NCBI GenBank assembly: GCA_964547415.1
Contig: CAZJNX010000111.1
Location: 1 to 15,675 of the forward strand
Source: CAZJNX01 sp964547415
GTDB lineage: Bacteria > Pseudomonadota > Alphaproteobacteria > Rhizobiales > Amorphaceae
Reading direction: 5' to 3'
Length of the DNA: 15,675 bases
How positions within the stretch are numbered: position 1 is the stretch's first letter; the number at the start of each line of letters is the position of its first letter. This document shows positions 1 to 7,472 of the stretch, in pieces. The position numbers and the translations under genes are program-made. The notes below the pieces were generated by a model, which made no database searches, was not told the DNA's origin, and saw only the letters and a program-made list of their open reading frames with translations.

Positions 1-620
1 TTCAGGGATCGGGGGCGGCCGGCGGCGGGGCGAGCGAGCTCGCCGAAGCCCTGTTCCGGGCGGCCGGGCTCGACCCGTCCGCGATCCCCGCCGAGCGGCG
101 GGCCGAGGCGGTCGCCGCGATCGGCGCGGCCGCCCGCGCGGCGACCGACGGGCTGGTGGAGGTCCTCGCCGCCCGCCGGCAGCTCAAGACCGAGTTCCGC
201 CTCGACAAGACGCGGCTGCAGCCTGGCGAGAACAACCCGCTGAAGTTCTTCCCGACCGGGCAGGAGGCGCTCGTCCACGCCCTCGGCCGGGACGGGGAGG
301 GGTACCTTCCCCTGCCCGATGCCGTCTCGGCGGCCTTCCGCGACATCAAGGCCCACGAGATCGCCGCCATGCAGGCCCTGCGCGAATCGGTGCAGGCGAT
401 CCTGGAGCGCCTCGACCCGGCGACGGTGGAATCGGAGGAGGGCTCGGGGGGCTTCTTCGGCCGCGGCGACGCCCGCGCCATGTGGGACCGTTACCGCAAG
501 CTCCACGCGGACCTCAGCGACGACGTGGAGACCACCTCCCAGCGCATCGTGGGCGAGCGTTTCGCCGAGGCCTACGCCAGGACCGCGGCCGCCCTCGCGC
601 GGCGGGAGCGGGGCGGTTGA
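1..620 (+). CDS. tagH: T6SS FHA-domain scaffold protein Fha/TagH, C-terminal part (5' end outside window)
   Basis: The reading frame enters from the left edge (first full codon at base 3) and stops with TGA at 618-620, leaving 205 visible residues. They match the C-terminal domain of T6SS-associated FHA proteins: an Ala-rich helical start, then a 'LKTEFRLDKTRLQPGENNPLKF' like stretch split by a 'FFPTGQEAL' segment, a central 'KAHEIAAMQALRESVQAIL' helix, and a late FFGRGDARAMWDRYRKLHADL segment typical of the family. The phosphothreonine-binding FHA domain itself would be N-terminal and is not in the window. In Agrobacterium and Pseudomonas, Fha is a cytoplasmic scaffold that binds phosphothreonine on TssL or on itself and promotes secretion, and TagF opposes it. 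The adjacent tssJKLM, tagF, pppA and ppkA genes support this role here. About 100 bases separate it from tssJ, with no clear terminator. Confidence 0.88.
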   Translation, partial: QGSGAAGGGASELAEALFRAAGLDPSAIPAERRAEAVAAIGAAARAATDGLVEVLAARRQLKTEFRLDKTRLQPGENNPLKFFPTGQEALVHALGRDGEGYLPLPDAVSAAFRDIKAHEIAAMQALRESVQAILERLDPATVESEEGSGGFFGRGDARAMWDRYRKLHADLSDDVETTSQRIVGERFAEAYARTAAALARRERGG

Positions 621-722
621 CGGGCGGGGCGGGGCCGCGCCGACCCGCCCCCGTGACGAAACGGGCGCGAGCGGCTAAGGGTCGCGCGGGGCCGCGGCGG
701 CCAGACAGGGGGGGGGCGAGGG

Positions 723-1244
723 ATGGAAGAGCGGCGCTGGCGCGCGGCTGGAGGTCGTCATCCCTGGCGCCTTCTCGCGGTGGTTCTCGCCGCCCTCGCC
801 CTCGCGGCCTGCGGCAACCGGGGCGGCGGCCCGCCCACGGGCTTCGAGATCACGGTGATCGCGGGCGAGTCGATCAACCCGAACGCCGACAACGACCCCT
901 CGCCGGTCGTGGTGCGTCTCTACGAATTGAAGTCGGACCAGGCGTTCCGCCAGGCCGAGTTCTTCCAGCTGTTCGACGAGGACCAGAAGACGCTGGGCGC
1001 GGACATGCTCTCGCGGGAGGAGTTCGAGTTCGCCCCGGGCACCACGCAGCGAATCACCCGCCGCTCGCAGAACCCGGATCTCGCCTACGTCGGCGTCCTC
1101 GCCGCCTTCCGCGACATCGAGGCCGCCAACTGGCGCGCCGTCGGGCAGGTGACGCCGCAAAAGCCGAACCTCGTGACCATCACGCTGTCGGCCCTGTCGG
1201 TGAACATGCAGGTCGAGCGCAAGCGCGCGCTCGGGGTCTTCTGA
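723..1244 (+). CDS. tssJ: T6SS outer-membrane lipoprotein TssJ
   Basis: The 173-residue product is the outer-membrane lipoprotein that anchors the TssJLM membrane complex by contacting the periplasmic part of TssM. The N-terminus has basic residues, a hydrophobic stretch (about 17-28) and a lipobox L-A-A-C with the lipidated cysteine at position 30. Gly follows the cysteine, not Asp, so retention in the inner membrane is not indicated. The mature part carries the usual TssJ pattern: 'VVVRLYELKSDQAF', an 'FFQLFDEDQKTLGADM' segment, 'REEFEFAPGTT' and a beta-rich end. Length is normal for the family. ATG at 723 follows a G-rich region that can act as ribosome binding site (a run of nine G at 708-716, then GAGGG directly before the start). 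It lies 36 bases before tssK, so it is very probably cotranscribed with it. Confidence 0.95.
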   Translation: MEERRWRAAGGRHPWRLLAVVLAALALAACGNRGGGPPTGFEITVIAGESINPNADNDPSPVVVRLYELKSDQAFRQAEFFQLFDEDQKTLGADMLSREEFEFAPGTTQRITRRSQNPDLAYVGVLAAFRDIEAANWRAVGQVTPQKPNLVTITLSALSVNMQVERKRALGVF

Positions 1245-1280
1245 CGCCCGGGCGGCCGGGGAGGGAGTGAGGATAAGCCC

Positions 1281-2615
1281 ATGTCGATGGTCTCGCGCCC
1301 CCTGTGGCTGGAGGGCATGTTCATCAGCCCCCAGCACTTCCAGCAGCAGGACCGCTGGATCGAGCGCCTCTTGGAGGAGCGCGCCTCGGGCCTCGCCACC
1401 GGCCCGTGGGGCCTGCGCCGCCTCGCGGTCGACGAGAACGCCCTCGGCCTCGGCCGGTTCGTGCCCACCGCGCTCCGGGCGGTGCTGCCCGACGGCGCCG
1501 TCGTCAACGCCCCCGACGACGCGGCCCTGCCGCCCCCGCGGGCGATCGCGCCCGAGGACCAGGGCAAGACCGTCCACCTCGCCCTGCCGCTGCGCCCGCG
1601 GGACGGGGTGGAGCTGTCGGACGAGACCCACCCGCGGCGCCTGCGCGGGGAGAATGCGGACGTGCGCGACGCCACCGCCGCCGACCGGCCGTCCGTCCAG
1701 ATCCGCGTCGGCCAGCCGAACCTCTCCCTCATGCTGTCGGGCGAGGCGATGGACGACTTCGCGGTCCTGCCGCTCGCGCGCATCCGCGCGGTGGAGCCCG
1801 GCGGCGCGGTCGTCCTCGACGAGGCGTTCATCCCGCCGTGTCTGGAGGCGGGCGCCTCGCCGCGGCTGATGGCCTTCCTCGCGGAGGTGGAGCGGCTGAT
1901 GACGGCGCGGGCCGACGTCCTGTCGCGGGAGGGCGGGCCGGTGCGCGGGCAGACCGACGCGGCGGGCCTCATGGAGCAGGTCCTCCTCGGCGCGGTGAAC
2001 CGCTACGAGCTCCTCTTCCAGCACCTGTCGCGCACGCCCGTCGTCCACCCGGTGGAGGTCTACCGGGCCATGACCGGGGCGATCGGCGAGTTGTGCGCGC
2101 ACCTCACCACCGGGCGGCGTCCGCCCGCGCTCCCCGACTACGTCCACGCCCGGCCGGAAGAGGTCTTTCCCCCGCTGTTGTCGGCGATCCAGGGGATGCT
2201 CGCGACCGTCACCGAGACGCGGGCGGTGAAGATCACGCTCGAGCCGCGCAACTACGGCATCTGGATCGGGGCGATCACCGAGCGGTCGATCTTCTCCGGC
2301 CACCGCTTCGTGCTGGTGGCGCGGGCGGACGTGCCCGCCGACATGCTCCAGCGCCAGCTTCCCGTCCAGATCAAGATCGGCCCGGTGGAGCAGATCCGCG
2401 ACCTCGTGAACCTGCAGCTTCCCGGGGTCGGCATCCGCGCCCTTCCCGTGGTGCCGCGGGAGCTGCCGGTCATCGCCGACGCGATCTACTATGAGCTCGA
2501 CCAGTCGTCCGACCACTGGGAGGGGCTGCGCAAGTCCGCCGCCTTCGCCTTCCACGTGAGCGGCAACTACCCGAACCTCTACCTCGAGTTCTGGGCGATC
2601 CGCCAGGCGGGCTGA
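1281..2615 (+). CDS. tssK: T6SS baseplate-membrane connector TssK
   Basis: The 444-residue product is a full-length TssK (ImpJ/VasE family), the trimeric cytoplasmic protein that joins the baseplate to the TssL/TssM membrane complex. The start is diagnostic: 'RPLWLEGMFISPQHFQQQDRW' like residues at about 6-26 are the conserved TssK N-terminus. Further family features are the central 'LMLSGEAMDDFAVLPLARI' region, the helical 'EQVLLGAVNRYELLFQHL' domain, and the C-terminal head ending 'YPNLYLEFWAIRQ', the part that contacts TssL and TssM. ATG at 1281 is preceded by GAGG at about 1269-1272. It is followed by a strong GC palindrome (2617-2636) and a 200-base gap before tssL, the only long gap within the structural genes. 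Confidence 0.97.
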   Translation: MSMVSRPLWLEGMFISPQHFQQQDRWIERLLEERASGLATGPWGLRRLAVDENALGLGRFVPTALRAVLPDGAVVNAPDDAALPPPRAIAPEDQGKTVHLALPLRPRDGVELSDETHPRRLRGENADVRDATAADRPSVQIRVGQPNLSLMLSGEAMDDFAVLPLARIRAVEPGGAVVLDEAFIPPCLEAGASPRLMAFLAEVERLMTARADVLSREGGPVRGQTDAAGLMEQVLLGAVNRYELLFQHLSRTPVVHPVEVYRAMTGAIGELCAHLTTGRRPPALPDYVHARPEEVFPPLLSAIQGMLATVTETRAVKITLEPRNYGIWIGAITERSIFSGHRFVLVARADVPADMLQRQLPVQIKIGPVEQIRDLVNLQLPGVGIRALPVVPRELPVIADAIYYELDQSSDHWEGLRKSAAFAFHVSGNYPNLYLEFWAIRQAG

Positions 2616-2616
2616 C

Positions 2617-2636
2617 CCCGCGCCCGCGGGCGCGGG
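2617..2636. other. Perfect 20-base GC palindrome after tssK (possible attenuator or weak terminator)
   Basis: Directly after the tssK stop lies a self-complementary 20-mer with arms of ten G/C bases. As RNA it would fold into a stem of about eight pairs with a CGCG loop. No run of T follows (the next bases are TGGCAATT), so it is not a classic intrinsic terminator. It may protect the upstream mRNA 3' end or attenuate transcription into tssL. Confidence 0.45.
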
Positions 2637-2670
2637 TGGCAATTGGAACACAGCCTCGGGCCGCCTGTCG

Positions 2671-2679
2671 TGCTAGGAT
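2671..2679 (+). promoter_or_regulatory. Possible extended -10 promoter element upstream of tssL
   Basis: TGCTAGGAT fits the extended -10 pattern TGn-TAnnnT and lies in a locally less GC-rich stretch (about 2637-2690) of the tssK-tssL gap. There is no good -35 hexamer at the usual distance: TTGGAA at 2643-2648 is 25 bases away. It would give a separate transcript for tssL and the genes after it. This is a weak candidate based on one motif. Confidence 0.25.
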
Positions 2680-2759
2680 TGCACATGGTCGCTTCGGCGC
2701 CGCGGCGGTCCGCGGCGCGGCCGGGCGTGGCGGCCGGCACAGGTGAACGAGGGGCAGGA

Positions 2760-2776
2760 CCGGGCACGTCGCCCGG
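2760..2776 (+). promoter_or_regulatory. tssL leader hairpin 1
   Basis: CCGGGC (2760-2765) and GCCCGG (2771-2776) form a six-pair stem with a five-base loop (ACGTC). Its arms share the CCGGGC/GCCCGG core with the next hairpin (2788-2807), so the two can pair with each other in alternative folds. Between them lies the only Shine-Dalgarno-like sequence near the tssL start, GAGGGGA at 2781-2787. Confidence 0.4.
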
Positions 2777-2787
2777 ACGCGAGGGGA

Positions 2788-2807
2788 CCGGGCGAGCGAT
2801 CGCCCGG
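2788..2807 (+). promoter_or_regulatory. tssL leader hairpin 2, GNRA-tetraloop stem between SD and start
   Basis: CCGGGCGA (2788-2795) and TCGCCCGG (2800-2807) form a perfect eight-pair stem closed by GCGA, a GNRA-type tetraloop. It sits directly between the SD-like GAGGGGA (2781-2787) and the tssL start codons (TTG 2810, ATG 2816). If it folds, the SD is brought to about eight bases from the ATG; unfolded, the SD is 28 bases away, too far for normal use. It is therefore a candidate element controlling tssL translation. Confidence 0.5.
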
Positions 2808-2809
2808 CA

Positions 2810-3775
2810 TTGGCGATGGCGGCGATCCACGATCTCGAGGACGACCCGACGGTGGTCGGCGCGGGCGGTCCGCCTCCGCGGGCCCGCGCGACGCTGGGCG
2901 ACTTCGTGGACGACGACGACGACGACGACCAGCCGACGGTCGCCCGCACCGCCGCCTTCGGCGACGAGGACCCGACGGTCGCCCTGTCCCGCCCCGCCCG
3001 CGGCGCGCCGGAGGACCCGGAGCGGGACGACCGGATGGTGTTCGACGCCATCGTGCGGCGCCAGGCCCGCCGGGAGGACGACATCCTGGTGGTGGCGGCC
3101 GAGCCGCTCCTCGTCCTCGTCGCCCAGCTCAGGAACGCGGCCGAGTTCGCCGACGTGGAGGCCTTGAGGAAGCGCGTCACCGAGGAGATCGAGCGCTTCG
3201 AGGAGCGGGCGACGAAGGGCGGCGTCCCGGCCGGCGAGATCACGGCGGCGCGCTACGCCCTGTGCGCCCTCATCGACGAGACGGTGCTGATGACCCCGTG
3301 GGGGAGCCGCTCGTCCTGGTCGAGTCGCAGCCTCCTGTCGGAGTTCCACGGGGAGACCTGGGGCGGGGAGAAGGTCTTTCGCCTCCTCGACCGGGTGAGC
3401 GAGAACCCGAAGAAGTACCTCGGCATCCTGCGCCTCCTCGACGCCTGCCTGATGCTCGGCTTCGAGGGGCGCTACCGGGTGATCGAGGGGGGCCGCGAGC
3501 AGCTCGAGCAGATCCGCGCCAACACCGGCCGCCTCATCCGCGACCAGCTGCCCGACCCGCCCGAGACGCTCTCGCCCCCCGTGCCGGCCGAGCCCGGAAC
3601 GCGCGGGCAGCGCCTGCGCCGCCGGGCCCTGAGGAGCTTCCTGCCGCTGTGGACGGTGTTCCTCGGGGCCGGGCTCCTGTCCCTGTCGGTCTACCTGTTC
3701 GCCTGGCTGTCCATCGAGGCGGGGCTGCGCGGCGTCCTCGCGCGCATCGCCCGCCTCACCCAGCTCCTGTCGTGA
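2810..3775 (+). CDS. tssL: T6SS inner-membrane protein TssL (DotU/IcmH family) with PTV-motif N-terminal tail
   Basis: TssL is the inner-membrane partner of TssM. The 321-residue frame begins with TTG at 2810; an in-frame ATG at 2816 (giving 319 residues) is an equally possible start. Residues 1-60 are an acidic, disordered-looking tail with three motifs, DDPTV (Thr14), DQPTV (Thr43, after seven Asp) and EDPTV (Thr56). In Agrobacterium, TssL is phosphorylated on Thr14 by PpkA and then bound by Fha, so these are likely kinase targets. The DotU cytoplasmic domain follows, with ALIDETVLMTPWG near 150 and 'SLLSEFHGETWGGEKVFRLL' downstream. One transmembrane helix lies at about 277-300. There is no C-terminal OmpA-like peptidoglycan-binding domain. 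tssM starts four bases after the stop. Confidence 0.94.
   Translation: MAMAAIHDLEDDPTVVGAGGPPPRARATLGDFVDDDDDDDQPTVARTAAFGDEDPTVALSRPARGAPEDPERDDRMVFDAIVRRQARREDDILVVAAEPLLVLVAQLRNAAEFADVEALRKRVTEEIERFEERATKGGVPAGEITAARYALCALIDETVLMTPWGSRSSWSSRSLLSEFHGETWGGEKVFRLLDRVSENPKKYLGILRLLDACLMLGFEGRYRVIEGGREQLEQIRANTGRLIRDQLPDPPETLSPPVPAEPGTRGQRLRRRALRSFLPLWTVFLGAGLLSLSVYLFAWLSIEAGLRGVLARIARLTQLLS
2909..2929 (+). repeat. (GAC)7 trinucleotide repeat inside tssL
   Basis: Seven identical GAC codons encode Asp34-Asp40, directly before the second PTV motif (Gln41-Pro42-Thr43-Val44). The identical codons make slipped-strand gain or loss of whole Asp residues possible without a frameshift. Acidic residues just upstream of the threonine are a usual feature of such phosphorylation sites, so the tract may act as the acidic flank. 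Confidence 0.7.
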
Positions 3776-3779
3776 TCCC

Positions 3780-6700
3780 GTGTTCGGCGCGTTCCTAAAA
3801 GACCTGTTCCGGTTCAGGACCCTCGCGATCCTCTTCGCCCTCGCGGCGCTGTCGCTCGTCATCTGGTTCTTCGGCCCGCTGCTGACGGTCGGCGGCGCGC
3901 AGCCGCTCGGCCCGGTGTCGGCGCGGATCTGGGTGATCGCCAGCCTCGTCGCGATCTTCCTTCTCATCTACGTCGTCCGCTTCGTGCTGGTGCGGCGGGC
4001 GAACGCCCGGCTGATCCGCAACCTCATCGAGGCCGACGAGCTCGCCTCCATGGCCGACACCTCCGAGGACGAGGAGGTGGACCTCATCCGCCAGCGCTAC
4101 AACGAGGCGCTGGAGGTCCTGAAGACCCACTCCATGAGCGGGCGGCGCGGCCACGGCTATCTCTACGAGTTGCCCTGGTACATGCTGATCGGCGCGCCCG
4201 GGACCGGCAAGACGACGATCCTGAAGGGGTCGGGCCTCGAGTTTCCCCTATCGGAAAAGCTCGGCACCGACATCGTCCGCGGCTTCGGTGGCACGCGCAA
4301 CTGCGACTGGTGGTTCACCGACCAGGCCGTCCTCATCGACACGGCCGGCCGCTACACCACCCAGGACGTCAACCAGCAGGTCGACCGCGCCGCCTGGACG
4401 GGCTTTCTCAACATCCTGAAGACGGAGCGCAGCCGCCGCCCCCTCAACGGCGTCATCGTGACGGTGAGCGCGGGCGAGCTGATGGCCGCCTCCGAGGGCG
4501 AGCGCAAGATGATGGCGGACACCATCCGCCGCCGCATCCAGGAGCTCGTCCGCGCCTTCGAGATCCGCCTGCCGGTCTATCTCCTCATCACCAAGGCGGA
4601 CCTGATCGCCGGCTTCACCGAGTTCTTCGACGATCTCACCGAGACGCAGCGCCGCCAGGTGTTCGGGGCGACGCTGTCGCCCGACACACAGCCCGCCCTT
4701 TACGCCAACGAGGTCGACGCGCGCCTGTCGGAGGTGTTCGAGCGGGTGGAGGATGCCGTCCCCACCCGCATCCACGCCGAGCGCGACCCGGAGCGGCGGG
4801 CGCGCATCTTCCTCTTTCCGCGCGAGCTCACCGGCTTCCGCGCCCTTGCGGCCGATTTCGTCCGGGACGTCTTCAAGGCCTCCCGCTACGAGCAGAGCGC
4901 CCAGCTTCGCGGGGTCTACCTCACGAGCGGGACGCAGGAGGGAACGCCGGTCGACCGCCTCCTCGGCGCCTTTTCCAGCACGTTCGGTTTCGCCGCGGGC
5001 CAGCTCGTGCCGTTTTCCGGGCGCGGGCGCACCTTCTTCATCAACCGCACGCTGACGGACGTGATCTTTCCCGAGGCCGAGCTCGCGGGCGCCAACAAGC
5101 GCCACGAGCGGCGCCTCGCCTTCCGTTACGTCGCCGGCTACGCGGCCGCGGCGCTCCTGTTCATCGGCACGTCGATCCTGTGGATCTCGCTGCTGACGGC
5201 CAGCAAGGCCGACATCGACGCCACCGCCACGGCGACCGCCCGGGCGACGCCGCCCATCGAGGCCCTGTCCCGCCAGGGCGCGGACAACGACTACGAGACG
5301 ATCCTGCCCAGCCTCGACGGCGCCCGCGGCGTCCTTCAGGCGGCAACCCGGGGCGAGCCCCTCGGGCTCCTGTCGCTCACGGGGCTCGACGCGGGCTCGG
5401 CGCTCCGGCCCGCCGCCCGCGGGCTCTACCAGGAGGCGCTCACGAAGGTCCTGCTGCCCGCCGCCGCCAACCGGCTGATGCTGCGCGTCGCCATCCTGTC
5501 CCGCTCGGAGAGCGACCAGGACATGGCCCAGCTCCGGAACGCCCTCGAGGCCTACGTGATGCTCTCCGAGCCCGACAGGCTGGACCGGCAGACCGTGCTC
5601 GACGTGATGACGGCGGAGCTGCCGCGCACCTTCCCCCTCGATCCGGACCGGCAAGAGGCCATGCGCGACCACCTGACGGCGCTGTCCTCGCTCCTGCCCC
5701 AGCCCGTCAACATCAACCAGCAGGTGATCGCGGCGGCCCGCCAGCGCCTCGCCCAGACGCCCGAATCGAACGCCATCTACGGCGCGCTCCTGCGCCGGGC
5801 GGCGGCGAGCCCGTCCCTCTCCCCCTTCAACATCACGAGCGCCATGGGCACGACGGCCCTGCGCTTCGACCCCTCCCGCGCGGGGCTCGAGACGCCGAAG
5901 CTCGAGATCCCGGGGATCTACACCCGCCAGGGCTTCTATCGCTTCTTCCTCCCGGAGCTGCCCAAGATCGTCAAGGATTCGCTCGCCCGCGGCTGGGTTC
6001 AGGGTCAGCAGCAGACCAGCGACGACGACTACCAGAAGACGATCAACGAGGTGACCCGCCTTTACGTCCGCGATTACATCGACCAGTGGCAGACGATCCT
6101 CGCCCAGATCCAGGTGGTGGACTTCTCCACGACGGCGCGGGCCGAGCAGGTGCTGCAGATCCTGGCGAGCCCCCAGTCGCCGTTGCAGAAGATCGCGGTC
6201 GCCGTCAGGGACAACACCCAACTGCCGCCGCCCGGCGAGCGGGTGGCCGTCGCGGCCAACACCGCCGCGCAGGGGGCGTCCCAGAACGCGGGCGCGGCGG
6301 GCGGCGTCGTGTCCGACGCGACCCAGGCGGCTGGCAGCGCCCTCGGCTCGGCCGCCCGCAAGCTGTTCGGCGACGCCCGCTGGCCGGGCGACGAGATCGG
6401 CCAGGCCTTCCAGCCGATCGCGGCCCTCGTGGGCGGCACCGGACCGGGCGCGCCCGGCAGCGGCGCGGCGGGCGGGGCGGGGGGCGCCGCCGGCGGTGGC
6501 GGTGGCGGTGGCGGCGGCGGTGGCGGCAGCGGCGGCCAGCTCGCCAACCTCCTCCAGCTGATCGGCTCGATCTACGGGGACCTCAGCTCCATCTCCTCCG
6601 CGCCGACGCCCGGCGCGGCCGCCTACGACTACGTCTCCAAGCGCGTGCAGAACCCGACCGGAAGCTCCCTCACCCAGCTGAGGACCTCCGCGGCGACCCA

Positions 6701-7472
6701 GCCCGTTCCCTTCCGCTCCATCCTCCAGGACATCGCGACCCAGACCTGGGCGGTGCTCGTCCGCCTCACCTACCAGTACGCCAACGCCGAGTGGCAGGCC
6801 TCCATCGTGCCGGCCTGCACGGCGCAGATCACCGGCCGCTTCCCCTTCACCCAGTCGGACAACGAGGTGACGCTCTCCGACTTCGAGACCCTGTTCCGCA
6901 CCGGCGGCACGTTCGACCAGTTCTTCACCAACTACCTCGCCCCGTTCGTCACCAGCGAGGGGAACCAGCTGAGGGCGGCCACCATCGACGGTGTGGGCCT
7001 CGGCATCGACCCGGCGACGCTTCGCATGTACGAGCGGGTCGCCGAGATCCGGCAGGCCTTCCTCGAGGAGGGCACCAAGATGGGCGTGAAGTTTTCCATC
7101 CAGCCCACCTTCCTGTCGGCGAGCGCGCTGCGCTCCACCTTCAACCTCGACGGGACGGCGGTCGTCTACCGCCACGGCCCGCCGCGGACGACCGACCTCG
7201 AGTGGCCCAAGCTCGGCCCCCAGAGCACGGCGGGCCTGATCGTGACGCTGATCGACGGCGGCGTCTTCCAGGCGGGCCGCGCGGGGTCCTGGGCGCTGTT
7301 CCGCCTCCTCTACACGAGCGGGCTGCGCCGGGAATCGACGTCGGACCGCTATCTCTTCACGGTGGCCAACCGGGAGGGGGACGAGGCCACCTTCGCCTTC
7401 CGCGCGAGCGGGGTCGTCAACCCGTTCGACCCGCGGGTGGTGCAGGGCTTCCAGTGCACGAGCCGGCTGTGA
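3780..7472 (+). CDS. tssM: T6SS inner-membrane core protein TssM (IcmF) with intact Walker A
   Basis: The 1230-residue product is TssM, which spans the inner membrane and reaches TssJ in the outer membrane. Transmembrane helices lie at about 15-35 and 50-66. A cytoplasmic NTPase-like domain follows, with an intact Walker A GAPGTGKT at 138-145 and 'VLIDTAGRY' as Walker B-like motif. A third transmembrane helix is at about 450-474, and the rest is the periplasmic domain with the family-typical C-terminal beta part ('PPRTTDLEWPKLG', 'LFRLLYTS'). Unusual is an Ala/Gly-rich, low-complexity insert at about 820-920, including twelve consecutive Gly at 905-916. The GTG start at 3780 lacks an obvious SD, but it lies four bases after the tssL stop and fits the conserved N-terminus, so translational coupling is likely. 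The stop overlaps the tagF start. Confidence 0.97.
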   Translation: MFGAFLKDLFRFRTLAILFALAALSLVIWFFGPLLTVGGAQPLGPVSARIWVIASLVAIFLLIYVVRFVLVRRANARLIRNLIEADELASMADTSEDEEVDLIRQRYNEALEVLKTHSMSGRRGHGYLYELPWYMLIGAPGTGKTTILKGSGLEFPLSEKLGTDIVRGFGGTRNCDWWFTDQAVLIDTAGRYTTQDVNQQVDRAAWTGFLNILKTERSRRPLNGVIVTVSAGELMAASEGERKMMADTIRRRIQELVRAFEIRLPVYLLITKADLIAGFTEFFDDLTETQRRQVFGATLSPDTQPALYANEVDARLSEVFERVEDAVPTRIHAERDPERRARIFLFPRELTGFRALAADFVRDVFKASRYEQSAQLRGVYLTSGTQEGTPVDRLLGAFSSTFGFAAGQLVPFSGRGRTFFINRTLTDVIFPEAELAGANKRHERRLAFRYVAGYAAAALLFIGTSILWISLLTASKADIDATATATARATPPIEALSRQGADNDYETILPSLDGARGVLQAATRGEPLGLLSLTGLDAGSALRPAARGLYQEALTKVLLPAAANRLMLRVAILSRSESDQDMAQLRNALEAYVMLSEPDRLDRQTVLDVMTAELPRTFPLDPDRQEAMRDHLTALSSLLPQPVNINQQVIAAARQRLAQTPESNAIYGALLRRAAASPSLSPFNITSAMGTTALRFDPSRAGLETPKLEIPGIYTRQGFYRFFLPELPKIVKDSLARGWVQGQQQTSDDDYQKTINEVTRLYVRDYIDQWQTILAQIQVVDFSTTARAEQVLQILASPQSPLQKIAVAVRDNTQLPPPGERVAVAANTAAQGASQNAGAAGGVVSDATQAAGSALGSAARKLFGDARWPGDEIGQAFQPIAALVGGTGPGAPGSGAAGGAGGAAGGGGGGGGGGGGSGGQLANLLQLIGSIYGDLSSISSAPTPGAAAYDYVSKRVQNPTGSSLTQLRTSAATQPVPFRSILQDIATQTWAVLVRLTYQYANAEWQASIVPACTAQITGRFPFTQSDNEVTLSDFETLFRTGGTFDQFFTNYLAPFVTSEGNQLRAATIDGVGLGIDPATLRMYERVAEIRQAFLEEGTKMGVKFSIQPTFLSASALRSTFNLDGTAVVYRHGPPRTTDLEWPKLGPQSTAGLIVTLIDGGVFQAGRAGSWALFRLLYTSGLRRESTSDRYLFTVANREGDEATFAFRASGVVNPFDPRVVQGFQCTSRL
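6492..6527 (+). repeat. Glycine-codon repeat (GGC/GGT) in tssM
   Basis: Twelve consecutive glycine codons, mostly alternating GGC and GGT, encode residues 905-916 of TssM. They form a simple-sequence tract where in-frame length changes could arise. It belongs to a wider Ala/Gly linker within the periplasmic domain. Confidence 0.75.

Noticed and set aside
675..2651. Long minus-strand frame opposite tssJ and tssK
   Set aside because: It has no recognisable domain and overlaps two well-supported genes.
2666..2683. Sigma-54 promoter (-24/-12) before tssL
   Set aside because: TTGCA is present as a -12 part, but the needed GG at -24 is CG and half of the upstream box does not match.
4248..7175. 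A 975-codon open frame on the minus strand opposite tssM, and a 1291-codon plus frame beginning at 4310
   Set aside because: Both are shadows caused by high GC: tssM in this region has family-specific motifs throughout. Only the last part of the plus frame (from 7469) is real, as tagF.
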